A stretch of DNA of 64,000 bases from Pseudomaricurvus alkylphenolicus (GTDB taxonomy: Bacteria; Pseudomonadota; Gammaproteobacteria; Pseudomonadales; Cellvibrionaceae), in NCBI RefSeq assembly GCF_011683955.1, contig NZ_JAAQPI010000010.1, positions 1 to 64,000 of the forward strand, given 5' to 3'. Below, piece by piece: positions 55,287-63,316 of the stretch (positions within the stretch are counted from its first letter, which is position 1; every line of letters starts with the position of its first letter). The notes under the pieces are model-generated. The model saw only the letters and a list, made by a program, of their open reading frames with translations, did no database searches and was not told the origin of the DNA. A program made the position numbers and the translations under genes.

Positions 55287-55647
55287 GCACGGTGGTCGCG
55301 GTGTTATTATCAATACCGCCTCGGTTGCTGCCTATGAGGGCCAGATCGGCCAGGTCGCCTACAGTGCTTCGAAAGGCGGCATCGTCGGCATGACCCTGCC
55401 AATGGCTCGCGATCTGGCGCCCATCGGTATCCGTGTTAATACGATTGTGCCCGGCTTGATCCACACGCCACTGTTTGATTCAGCGCCCGATAATGTGATC
55501 CAAGCCCTGAGTAAAATGGTGGTCAATCCCCAGCGATTGGGGCGTCCGGAAGAAATTGCCCATCTGTCTGTGATGATGGCGGAGAATGAGTACCTGAATG
55601 GCGAGTGCATTCGCCTGGACGGTGCGATTCGCATGCAGCCGCGCTAG
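55218..55647 (+). pseudogene. SDR (HSD10-like) 3' fragment fused to the thiolase remnant
   Basis: Begins inside the fold at [15 protein letters not shown] and continues with [18 protein letters not shown], catalytic YSASKGG, and terminal [13 protein letters not shown]. This is the C-terminal half of a 3-hydroxy-2-methylbutyryl-CoA/HSD10-type dehydrogenase; the NAD-binding half is missing. An in-frame ATG at 55114 lies within thiolase DNA, so any product would be chimeric. Confidence 0.85.
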
Positions 55648-55768
55648 GGTTTGCCCGTTACACATCACCCCTTTGAGTGGCCCGCAATACTTCTGTCGCC
55701 TCTCTTCTGTAATAGCGAGGAGTTCCGAGAAAGGACCAGGTGTTTATTCATAGTTAAAGACCAGCAAT

Positions 55769-55801
55769 GGTTCTGGTGGCATTGCTAAATGTCCCAGAAC
55801 C
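55769..55801. terminator. Hairpin between SDR remnant and reductase gene
   Basis: GGTTCTGG (55769-55776) pairs with CCAGAACC (55794-55801), and inside GGCATT pairs with AATGTC including a G-T pair, around GCT. It lies 63-95 bases past the end of the minus-strand reductase gene. No T-run on either side, so terminator function is tentative. Confidence 0.35.
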
Positions 55802-55863
55802 CATGGCCAGTCTCATTCTTCGATTAATGAATCTACGTTAATGGCTATCGATGCATCCAATCT

Positions 55864-57021
55864 TTACTGGATTTCAATGTCGATATCCCCGACCGCAAAT
55901 GTCACACAGCTGTGAACATACCCATACTGTTTGTCCGATTTTCGCACGTGGGCCTGTTTGGGTTCGAACACCTCCCCCTTGACTACCTTGCACCGACACA
56001 GGCTGCATTCACCTGATCGGCAGGCAGACTCCATTACGATGCCATTCCTTTCAAGGGCATTGAGCAGGGGCTCACCGGCTTCGGTTTCAAAGCTCTTTCC
56101 TCCCGTCACTGTCACCTTGACCTTTTTCGTTTTGTTTACATCTTCAGGCCAGCCGGGTTCCTGGGATGGGTCGGATGGTGGCCCATTGGCTTCAAACTTG
56201 ATATTGCGGCGCTTGATGTTGAGCTTGCGCAGCTCGGCTTCGGCGAAGCCGTACATAATCTGCGGTCCGCAGACAAAGAAGGTGTTGTCTTCAGGAGCCT
56301 CCAGAATGTCCTGTATGATGTCAGCGCTGATAAAGCCGCGATAGCCCTGGTAGTTCTCAGGAGGGTTGGTGACTACGTATTCGACTCGCACAGAGCTGTG
56401 TTCGTTGGCAAGCTGATCGAGTTCGTTCTTAAAGATAATGTCGTCCAGATTCATGGAGCCGTAGATAAGCGTAATGGTTTTATCGTCACCGTTTTCCACC
56501 AGCTCACGGATCATGCTCATGGCTGGCGCCACGCCTGAACCACCCGCCAGGAACACCACGTTCTTACTCTGGTAAATCGGGTTGTAATAAAAGTTACCCA
56601 TTGGCCCGGTGCTGATAAATTCCTGCCCCACCTGGACATCATTGACCAGATACTGGCTGATAAAGCCGTCTTTGATCTTGCGAATTGTCAGATCATAGTG
56701 ATTGAGCGTGTTGGGCGAGGACGAAATGGCAAATGCTCGACTGGTGGTGATCCCTTCGATATCAACAAACAGATTGATGTATTGTCCCGCCTGGAAAGGT
56801 GGCAAGTAACCATCGGTGGATACCAGGCGCAGAGTTTTGGAGGTGGCGGTCTCTGCAATGATTTCTGAGACACGCAGCTGCAGGCGTTTGGGGTGATACT
56901 CATTGATGACTTTGGCGGTTTCTGCCCAATAGTTATAGGGTACCGGATTGTTTTCTTCCAGGTTGTGAATCCGCTCAATGGTTTCTTTGTAGCCGGGAAT
57001 GGCGTCCTTGTAGTCACTCAT
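55864..57021 (-). CDS. Ferredoxin-NAD(P)H reductase with C-terminal 2Fe-2S domain
   Basis: 385 residues. FAD-binding RAFAISSSPN, NAD(P) loop AGGSGVAPAMSM and FVCGPQIMYG, then a plant-type ferredoxin domain with Cys-x4-Cys-x2-Cys-x29-Cys (ACRSGECSLC...VHSC). This is the domain order of phenol hydroxylase/PaaE-like reductases, which pass electrons from NAD(P)H to a partner. A ~45-residue N-terminal extension precedes the FAD domain. It starts 12 bases after the flavoprotein gene and is surely cotranscribed with it; no oxygenase is near, so the flavoprotein is the likely partner. Confidence 0.92.
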   Translation of the reverse strand: MSDYKDAIPGYKETIERIHNLEENNPVPYNYWAETAKVINEYHPKRLQLRVSEIIAETATSKTLRLVSTDGYLPPFQAGQYINLFVDIEGITTSRAFAISSSPNTLNHYDLTIRKIKDGFISQYLVNDVQVGQEFISTGPMGNFYYNPIYQSKNVVFLAGGSGVAPAMSMIRELVENGDDKTITLIYGSMNLDDIIFKNELDQLANEHSSVRVEYVVTNPPENYQGYRGFISADIIQDILEAPEDNTFFVCGPQIMYGFAEAELRKLNIKRRNIKFEANGPPSDPSQEPGWPEDVNKTKKVKVTVTGGKSFETEAGEPLLNALERNGIVMESACRSGECSLCRCKVVKGEVFEPKQAHVRKSDKQYGYVHSCVTFAVGDIDIEIQ

Positions 57022-57033
57022 AGTTGATACCCC

Positions 57034-58563
57034 TTATGCAAAAGTTCGTAGTATGCGGCGCGCCATGGTGCAGCCAGCCTGGAGGGTGGGCTGATAACCC
57101 TGGGTGGTGGTCCAGGTACCGGCGTGGTAGAGGCCCTGGATGTGATTTTCGTTTTCACGCACAAGTCGGTGTTCGGTCAGTTTCATATCGAAGCCGTATA
57201 TGGAACCGCGTGGGGTGTTGAGATAGCGCATGGCCGTCAAAGGGGTGGCGACTTCCGCTTCTTCGATATGGCCGCGGATCTGCGGGTAGGTTTTTTCCAG
57301 AAGCTTTAACATGGAGTCAGCGTAGCGGTATTTTTCCTTGGCGTAGTCTCTTGGGGAGAGTTTGAGCCAGGGGTCGGCATATTGCAGCGCGATCAACGAG
57401 GCGTTGGCACCACCCTTGGGTGCCGCAGTGGGATCGGCGAAATTGTAGCAGGTGAATCCCACGTAGCCAGCGGGCTCCAGGGTTTTGGCTCGACGATACT
57501 GTTCATCCACATCCGCGTTGGCGCCAATCATGGTGGTGGCCTGCGTAATACCGATGTCTTCCGGCTCGCAGTCCAACCCCATATACAGTGTGGTGGCGGA
57601 GACACCGGCAGTACGGCTGGAAAGGTCTTTAATGGCATCTTGTGGTACCTGTTCAGGCTCAATAAGGGTGGAGTAGCTGGTGATCGGACTGAAGTTACAG
57701 AACACGACCTTTGCCGTAATTTCTTCTCCGTGTTCAGTGCGCACCCCGTAGGCCTGGCCGTCCTTAACCAGGATTTGTTCTACCTGGCAGTTAAACCGGA
57801 TTTCACCGCCGGCTTCGGTAAAGGAATCGGTGATGGCATTAGAGAGCGCCTGGCTTCCACCTTCGATGTAATAGGGTTTGGTTTTGATATAGGCCCACAG
57901 GGTCATGGCCAAATCCTGGAAGCTGGTGTCGTGCAGTGGCACACCCAAGTAGCCCCAGTACACCGTCAAAGCGTATTTGAGTTCCGGGGAGCGAAAGTGT
58001 TCATTCAGTACTTTCTCGGCGCTGGTCAATCCATACTTCATAAAAGTGGGGAATTGCTGGTAAGCCGCTCGGATTCCTTCCTCGCTGTGCAGAAGTTTGC
58101 TGACACCGAACGATTCAATGGTCATGGTGTCCATCAATTTGAAAAAGCGTCGTATGCCCTCGCGCTCTTCAGGGAACTCTACACAAAGCACATTTTGTGC
58201 TTCCTCCCAATCGGCGGGGATGCTGACATCCAGAGCTCCGTCGATCACGGCGCGATAGATACTGGATTCTCCGTGCAGTGAAATCTTGTCGAGAATGCCC
58301 AACTGCCCAAACATCTGGCGCAGAGGCCCCGGTTGATCCTCAGTGCCCACGCCGCTTAATTGGTGCAGGGAGACTTCGAACTCATATCGTCCACGAGCAA
58401 AGGAAGTGGCGCAACCACCGGGAATGTTGTGGCGTTCGAGTAGCAGGGTTTTGACGCCGCTGCGCGCGAAACTGGCGGCTGCGGTCAGACCGGCATTACC
58501 GGCGCCGACAACGATTACGTCGTAGTCGACGCCCGCCGTGGTCAATGGGTTTTGGTTCGGCAT
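57034..58563 (-). CDS. FAD-dependent oxidoreductase, CrtI/RetSat-like
   Basis: 509 residues. N-terminal dinucleotide fold VIVVGAGNAGLTAAASFA and LLERHNIPGGCATSF, and C-terminal YHAGTWTTTQGYQPTLQAG. The family includes carotenoid desaturases/isomerases and retinol saturases, acting on polyene or other hydrophobic C=C substrates. First gene of a two-gene minus-strand operon with the 2Fe-2S reductase. No phytoene synthase or other carotenoid genes are in the window, so a catabolic reduction or desaturation is more likely than pigment synthesis (inference). Confidence 0.9.
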   Translation of the reverse strand: MPNQNPLTTAGVDYDVIVVGAGNAGLTAAASFARSGVKTLLLERHNIPGGCATSFARGRYEFEVSLHQLSGVGTEDQPGPLRQMFGQLGILDKISLHGESSIYRAVIDGALDVSIPADWEEAQNVLCVEFPEEREGIRRFFKLMDTMTIESFGVSKLLHSEEGIRAAYQQFPTFMKYGLTSAEKVLNEHFRSPELKYALTVYWGYLGVPLHDTSFQDLAMTLWAYIKTKPYYIEGGSQALSNAITDSFTEAGGEIRFNCQVEQILVKDGQAYGVRTEHGEEITAKVVFCNFSPITSYSTLIEPEQVPQDAIKDLSSRTAGVSATTLYMGLDCEPEDIGITQATTMIGANADVDEQYRRAKTLEPAGYVGFTCYNFADPTAAPKGGANASLIALQYADPWLKLSPRDYAKEKYRYADSMLKLLEKTYPQIRGHIEEAEVATPLTAMRYLNTPRGSIYGFDMKLTEHRLVRENENHIQGLYHAGTWTTTQGYQPTLQAGCTMARRILRTFA

Positions 58564-58623
58564 AGGAGAGACTCCTTGGGTGTTGGCAGGTAGAAGTGCT
58601 TGGTGTTGATTATTTTAAACACA

Positions 58624-58723
58624 CAATGTTACCATTGGCAACATTGAAAGATGAGGCACCATAACTGGCCCAAATCGGAGAGGTTCTTTTGCTACAATGT
58701 GACGCGGTATTGGACCAACATTG
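58624..58723. promoter_or_regulatory. Inverted-repeat operators between flavoprotein and TetR genes
   Basis: CAATGTT (58624-58630) / AACATTG (58640-58646) is a perfect 7-bp inverted repeat with a 9-base spacer holding ATTGG. A second pair, CAATGT (58695-58700) / ACATTG (58718-58723), has a 17-base spacer also holding ATTGG. Both lie in the 186-base divergent region, the natural place for TetR autoregulation. Confidence 0.5.
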
Positions 58724-58749
58724 ATTTCATCCGGAAGAAGAGGATAAAC

Positions 58750-59376
58750 ATGGCAAAGGCGGGACCCGATAAATCGACAACTAAGGGCGGCTCCTATCAC
58801 CACGGTGCTTTGCGCGAAGCCCTGGTGGACAAGGCACTGGAAATTCTGGCGAGTGACGGCGTGGACAACATCAGCCTGCGCTCAGTGGCCAAGGCCGTTG
58901 GTGTCAGTCATACCTCGACCTATCGTCACTTTGCCAATAAAGATGGCTTGTTGACGGCCGTTGCCACGGCGGGTTTTCTGGATCTCGCGGCGGAGATTGA
59001 AGAGGCTTACGGCACCGCTGCGACGCTTCAGGAGCAACGATTGGAAACCGCCGTTGCCTACTGCCGTTTTGCCTGTGCCAACCCAAACCTGTACAAGCTG
59101 ATGTTCAGTTCCTTCCTGAAGGATAAGGACGGCGAAGAGGCGTTGAATAACGCCATGAACGAAACCTTTCGGCGCTGCGAGCAGTTGGGACGTCAGGATG
59201 CTGAAGCCCGGGGCGCCGGCGCCGAGCAACAAGGGTTGGCTGGAGTGGCGGCCTGGGTGGTTGTACACGGCGCCGCGTCACTGGCCATAGAAGGCATTCT
59301 GGAAAAAGCCGCGAGCGGAAATGTCGAGCGAGATCGCCTGATTCGGCGGGTACTCCAGAGCCTCTACGAAATCTAA
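58750..59376 (+). CDS. TetR-family regulator (WHG-domain type)
   Basis: 208 residues. N-terminal HTH: YHHGALREALVDKALEIL, then ISLRSVAKAVGVSHTSTYRH and FANKDGLLTAVA, characteristic of TetR regulators with a WHG-type C-domain. I start at ATG 58750; the longer frame from 58651 would run through the operator repeats. Divergent from the flavoprotein/reductase operon, followed by a SnoaL-like and a CPBP gene. Probably a repressor of both directions. Confidence 0.92.
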   Translation: MAKAGPDKSTTKGGSYHHGALREALVDKALEILASDGVDNISLRSVAKAVGVSHTSTYRHFANKDGLLTAVATAGFLDLAAEIEEAYGTAATLQEQRLETAVAYCRFACANPNLYKLMFSSFLKDKDGEEALNNAMNETFRRCEQLGRQDAEARGAGAEQQGLAGVAAWVVVHGAASLAIEGILEKAASGNVERDRLIRRVLQSLYEI

Positions 59377-59403
59377 ACCCACACTCAACACACAGGTGAG
59401 TCA

Positions 59404-59823
59404 ATGAGCGAAAATACCCAACATCAACATCTGAAAACCTTTGTCGATATTCTGAAAGCCAGTGTCGATAATGGCAACCTCGATGCCGTAGATGCCCTGG
59501 TGGCCGAAGATATCGTGGTTAAATCACCTCGTCACGAACGCCCCTTTACAGGCAAACGCCACGCGCAGACGATTCTACGCGCGTTGTGCCACGTAATGCC
59601 CGACTTTGGTTACCACCGTAGCTGGTTTCAGGGCAACGAGGCTGTGGTTGAATTCAAGGGCACTTTGGATGAACAACCGGTTCAGGGGGTGGACGTCTTT
59701 ACTCTGGACAATAACGGACAGTTGATTGGGATCGAAGTCTTCGTCAAACTCACGGAAGGCTTTACGCAAATGGCCAAACGGGAAGATGCGTTTATTCGCC
59801 AGGCTCTTACTGCCAAAACATAA
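59404..59823 (+). CDS. SnoaL/NTF2-like protein
   Basis: 139 residues, single cone-shaped NTF2 fold: helix-rich start (HLKTFVDILKASVDNGNLDA), VKSPRHERPFTGK, and strand WFQGNEAVVEFKG. Members are isomerases (ketosteroid isomerase), cyclases or ligand binders. No clear catalytic Asp/Tyr pair can be assigned. It sits 28 bases after the TetR gene, in the same operon. Confidence 0.8.
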   Translation: MSENTQHQHLKTFVDILKASVDNGNLDAVDALVAEDIVVKSPRHERPFTGKRHAQTILRALCHVMPDFGYHRSWFQGNEAVVEFKGTLDEQPVQGVDVFTLDNNGQLIGIEVFVKLTEGFTQMAKREDAFIRQALTAKT

Positions 59824-59849
59824 CTCTCCTTAAACCGGAGGATCGCACC

Positions 59850-60800
59850 GTGAAATCGTCAGAGGCCAACTACACCTCCTTTTGGTCATTCTATGCCTTG
59901 GCCCTGGCATTTGCCTGCTTCGGAATTTACTGGATGGCGTTTTCTCTGCCGGCGGGGTATTCACCGTCGATGTTTATGGAAGTGCGCGATTCCATTGGGC
60001 TCAATCACTTCAGTATCCTGGTGCCTCTGGCGCTTACCGTGTCGTACCCGTTGGCGTTACCCTCCATATTGTTTCCCCTTGCCCCGACACTGGCAGCATT
60101 TCTGGGGAGTTTCGCCAAAGGGGGTATGCGTCAGGTTCGGCATCTGTGTTCGCGGCTGAGACCGTGGCGCGATGGTGTGGAAAAAACGGAAGGGCTCAGA
60201 ATTTACGCCATGGTGTTGGCATTGAACCTCGGTTTTCTGACGCTTTCGTACCTTGTTGTTGTCGTTGCGGGTTCGGCGGAAGACCAACATGTGCTGGAAC
60301 ATAATTTACGTCTGCACGCTCCGTTGTTGATGATATTGTTCTTTGTGATGACCAATTTTCTCGATACCGGCGGCCTATTGGAAGAACTCGGTTGGCGGGG
60401 ATATGCGTTGCCGCTGCTGCTGCGAAAAATGAATTCACCATTGACTGCTGCTGTCTTTCTGGGGGTATTCTGGGCGCTTTGGCATCTTCCTCGCGAGGTG
60501 GCTCCGCTGTTGATGGGCGCGGATGTTAGCGAATTTTTAATGAGTCAGTTGTTGTTTATGGCCAAATCCGTTGGCATGACGGTAGTGATCGTTTTTTTCG
60601 TCAATATCACCGGTGGCAGCGTGTTGCCGGCAATCATGATTCACGGAGTTTCCAACTACATTGCAGAGACGCTTCGAGCCACACCGGATTCCGCCTCTCT
60701 CGATGTCCTGTGGCTGATTCAGATGCTGGTTGGCGTGTTACTGGTCGTCCGCTATGGCGCTAATCTCGGCTATCGCGGACAGGAGCACCGCCAAGCTTAA
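59850..60800 (+). CDS. CPBP-family intramembrane protease, second copy
   Basis: 316 residues with several hydrophobic helices. CPBP motifs: Glu178-Glu179-x3-Arg183 (LLEELGWRGYALP), His212 in FWALWHLP and a His in IMIHGVSNY. GTG start behind GGAGG. More distant from the CPBP protein at 45294 except in the active-site helices. Last gene of the TetR operon; a terminator follows. Confidence 0.9.
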   Translation: MKSSEANYTSFWSFYALALAFACFGIYWMAFSLPAGYSPSMFMEVRDSIGLNHFSILVPLALTVSYPLALPSILFPLAPTLAAFLGSFAKGGMRQVRHLCSRLRPWRDGVEKTEGLRIYAMVLALNLGFLTLSYLVVVVAGSAEDQHVLEHNLRLHAPLLMILFFVMTNFLDTGGLLEELGWRGYALPLLLRKMNSPLTAAVFLGVFWALWHLPREVAPLLMGADVSEFLMSQLLFMAKSVGMTVVIVFFVNITGGSVLPAIMIHGVSNYIAETLRATPDSASLDVLWLIQMLVGVLLVVRYGANLGYRGQEHRQA

Positions 60801-60831
60801 CGCGGTTCATCGCTACCGCTTTCTACTGAAT

Positions 60832-60855
60832 AACCCGGTCTACACCGGGTTTTCG
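60832..60855 (+). terminator. Intrinsic terminator after the TetR-SnoaL-CPBP operon
   Basis: AACCCGGT (60832-60839) pairs with ACCGGGTT (60844-60851) around CTAC, followed directly by TTTC. A good rho-independent terminator 32 bases after the CPBP stop. Confidence 0.8.
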
Positions 60856-60912
60856 CAGATCCCCACTCATTAACTCTGGCCAAATCTGACTGAATCGAGT
60901 TCTCTCCAGCCG

Positions 60913-60956
60913 TTGACAAGTTGACGTATTTGAGGTTTTATATGACCCATAGGTCA
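60913..60956 (+). promoter_or_regulatory. Promoter and TGACC-GGTCA operator for the BKACE operon
   Basis: A consensus -35 TTGACA (60913-60918) is followed, about 18 bases later, by a TTTATA-like -10 (60937-60942). The palindrome TGACC-CATA-GGTCA (60943-60956) overlaps the expected start point. A bound regulator there would block initiation. The BKACE ATG is 33 bases further. No regulator gene is adjacent. Confidence 0.55.
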
Positions 60957-60988
60957 GTTAAGTCGCAACGTAAGGCTAGAGGATCATC

Positions 60989-61942
60989 ATGAAAAAGACG
61001 AATAAAGTTATTGTTACCAGTGCAACCACAGGTGCCATGCACCTGCCCTGTATGTCCCCATATCTCCCTGTCACACCGGACGAAATCGTGGCCGATTCCC
61101 TGTCCGCAGCCCGTGAAGGGGCCTCGATTATCCACCTGCACGCCCGCGATCCGGAACACGGCTTTCCAGTAACTGACCCGTCGGTCTATAAAATGTATAT
61201 CGAGCGGATTGTGGATGAGTCTGATGCCATCATCAATATCACCACCGGCCAGCCCAATATCGAGGCGCTGGGCAATTGGCCCGCAACCCTGGAGGCCCGA
61301 CTCGACGCCCCCAAAGCGCTGTCCCCGGAGATCTGCTCCTTCAACATGGGGCCTATGAATCCGGGGATCTGGATGCTCAAGGATAAGCTCAACTATCAGC
61401 ATGACTGGGAGCGCATGATGACTGAGGGCTCCAAGGACGCCACCATCATGAACACCGGAGCCTCGATGGAGCGCTTTGCCAAGGAGCTCGGGCAGGAGCG
61501 GGGTATTCGTTTTGAATACGAGTGTTTCGATATCGGCCATTTATACATGCTCGATACTTTGGCCAACCTGGGTTGGATTGAGCCGCCGTTTTTCATCCAG
61601 TCGATTTTTGGCTTTCCGGGTGGGCTGGGCACCGATGCCAGCCACATTGTCCACATGCGTGAAACCGCCGATAGACTGTTTGGCGATGACTATATCTGGT
61701 CGGTGTTGGCGGCCGGCAAGGACCAGATGAAGTGCACCACCATGTCAGCCATTATGGGGGGCAACGTTCGCGTGGGTCTCGAAGACAGCCTCTGGTACGG
61801 AAAAGGACAGCTGGCCAAGAACAGTGGCGAGCAGGTCAAACGCATAGTCTCCATTCTCAAGGAGTTGTCGCTGGAGATTGCCACGCCAGATGAAGCCCGT
61901 GAGATTCTCGGTACCAAAGGCCGCGCCAACACCAATTACTGA
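60989..61942 (+). CDS. Beta-keto-acid cleavage enzyme (BKACE, DUF849)
   Basis: 317 residues. The family (founder Kce, 3-keto-5-aminohexanoate cleavage) condenses a beta-keto acid with acetyl-CoA to give acetoacetate and a new acyl-CoA. Zn ligands are visible: His49 and His51 in IIHLHARD and Glu265 in VRVGLEDSLW. MNTGASMERF and FGFPGGLGTDA are family segments. First gene of a tight operon with an aminotransferase and a TIM-barrel protein, which together suggest catabolism of an amino or hydroxy acid that yields a beta-keto acid; the substrate is not evident. Confidence 0.93.
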   Translation: MKKTNKVIVTSATTGAMHLPCMSPYLPVTPDEIVADSLSAAREGASIIHLHARDPEHGFPVTDPSVYKMYIERIVDESDAIINITTGQPNIEALGNWPATLEARLDAPKALSPEICSFNMGPMNPGIWMLKDKLNYQHDWERMMTEGSKDATIMNTGASMERFAKELGQERGIRFEYECFDIGHLYMLDTLANLGWIEPPFFIQSIFGFPGGLGTDASHIVHMRETADRLFGDDYIWSVLAAGKDQMKCTTMSAIMGGNVRVGLEDSLWYGKGQLAKNSGEQVKRIVSILKELSLEIATPDEAREILGTKGRANTNY

Positions 61943-61956
61943 TTCGAGGATTTTTC

Positions 61957-63285
61957 ATGCAACCTGTTATACCCAACGCGCCCAAATCCGCCGCTCTGTT
62001 TGAGCGCTCCCGCCAGGTGATGCCATCGGGTTATACCCGGCAAATGACTGTGCAGAAGCCGCATCCACTTTATGCCCATCATGCTGAGGGTTGCTGGATC
62101 ACGGATGTGGAAGGGGGGCGCCGTGTTGACTATACCAACAACTTTACGGCACTCATTCACGGCCACGGCCGTCGGGAAATTCTTGAGGCCATCACCCAGC
62201 AATCGGGCAACCTGATATCCAGCATCATGCCCACCGAGCCCGAGGTGCAGCTGGCTGAGCTGCTGTGTGAGCGCATACCGAGCTGCGAAGAAGTGCGTTT
62301 TATGAATTCCGGTACCGAAGCGGTGATGATCGCCGTTAAGGCCGCTCGCGCGTTCACCGGCAAAAGTAAAATCGCGAAGGTGGAGGGTGGTTACCACGGG
62401 CAGTTTGACCTGACGGAAACCAGCTTTCAGCCATCACCTGAACTCTGGGGTGATCCAAAAGCCCCTAATGCCGTCAGCAATCAAGTGGGAACCCCTCAAA
62501 GTGTGCTCGACGAGGTGGTGGTATTGCCGCTCAACGATATTGAGTCCAGTCGTGCACTGCTCCGGCGCCACGCCGATGAATTGTCTCTGGTGATCATTGA
62601 TCCTTTGCGCATGCAAATGGGGCTGGTGGAGCCGGAACTCGACTACTTGACCATGCTGAGAGAGGAAACAGAAAGGTTGGGTATCGTTTTGATCTTTGAT
62701 GAGGTGATGTCCCTGCGCAGCAGTTACAGTGGCACTCAGGGGCTCAAAGGCATCACTCCGGATCTGACCACCATGGGCAAAATCATTGGGGGTGGCTTTC
62801 CTATTGGTGCGCTGGGTGGCAAACGTGAATTTATGTCGGTGTTTTCCATCGACGAGGGTGACCCCAAGGTCAAACACAGCGGAACCTTTACCGCCAACCC
62901 CATGTCCATGCACATTGGTCATGTGGCCATGGAACTGATGACGCCAGCCGCGTTTGATGAACTTGACCGCCTGGGGCAGCGTCTGCGTGGGGAGTTGGAG
63001 GAGATTCGTGCGCACTTCGGGATTCCCGGATACGTTGAGGGGGTGGGATCTGTCGGTGCCCTGATCATGAGCGAAAACCATATCGGCAACTACCGTGAGC
63101 TGGCGCTGGCGGCCAGAAACGGCTTGCTGGAGCGTATTGCGGTTTTCCAGAGTTTGCTGATGGAAGAGGGCCTGTCGACCATGCGAGGCGGATTTATTTT
63201 GTCCACGGCAATGGATGACGAGGTTATCGATTTTACCCTGCAGGGTGTACGCAATGCACTCGCTAAAATGAAATCCATGTTTTAA
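61957..63285 (+). CDS. Class III PLP aminotransferase (GSAM-like)
   Basis: 442 residues, fold-type I. MNSGTEAVMIAVKAAR (phosphate binding), IFDEVMSLR with Asp248 to the pyridine N, and TMGKIIGGGFPIGALGG with the Schiff-base Lys275. Similar to glutamate-1-semialdehyde aminomutases, but a biosynthetic HemL would not normally sit in a catabolic operon. Between a BKACE and a hydroxypyruvate-isomerase-like gene it more likely makes or removes a beta-keto acid by transamination (inference). Starts 15 bases after the BKACE stop. Confidence 0.92.
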   Translation: MQPVIPNAPKSAALFERSRQVMPSGYTRQMTVQKPHPLYAHHAEGCWITDVEGGRRVDYTNNFTALIHGHGRREILEAITQQSGNLISSIMPTEPEVQLAELLCERIPSCEEVRFMNSGTEAVMIAVKAARAFTGKSKIAKVEGGYHGQFDLTETSFQPSPELWGDPKAPNAVSNQVGTPQSVLDEVVVLPLNDIESSRALLRRHADELSLVIIDPLRMQMGLVEPELDYLTMLREETERLGIVLIFDEVMSLRSSYSGTQGLKGITPDLTTMGKIIGGGFPIGALGGKREFMSVFSIDEGDPKVKHSGTFTANPMSMHIGHVAMELMTPAAFDELDRLGQRLRGELEEIRAHFGIPGYVEGVGSVGALIMSENHIGNYRELALAARNGLLERIAVFQSLLMEEGLSTMRGGFILSTAMDDEVIDFTLQGVRNALAKMKSMF

Positions 63286-63316
63286 GTGATATCAGCCAAC
63301 GCATCGGGGAATCCCA

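Noticed and set aside
52563-55647. The SDR fragments at 52563 and 55218 as two halves of one gene split by an insertion
   Set aside because: Both contain the same fold segment ([14 protein letters not shown] against [15 protein letters not shown]), so they overlap, and they belong to different SDR groups (MFE-2-like and HSD10-like).
57382-58281. 299-codon plus-strand frame inside the CrtI-like gene
   Set aside because: Antisense shadow with no recognisable motif.
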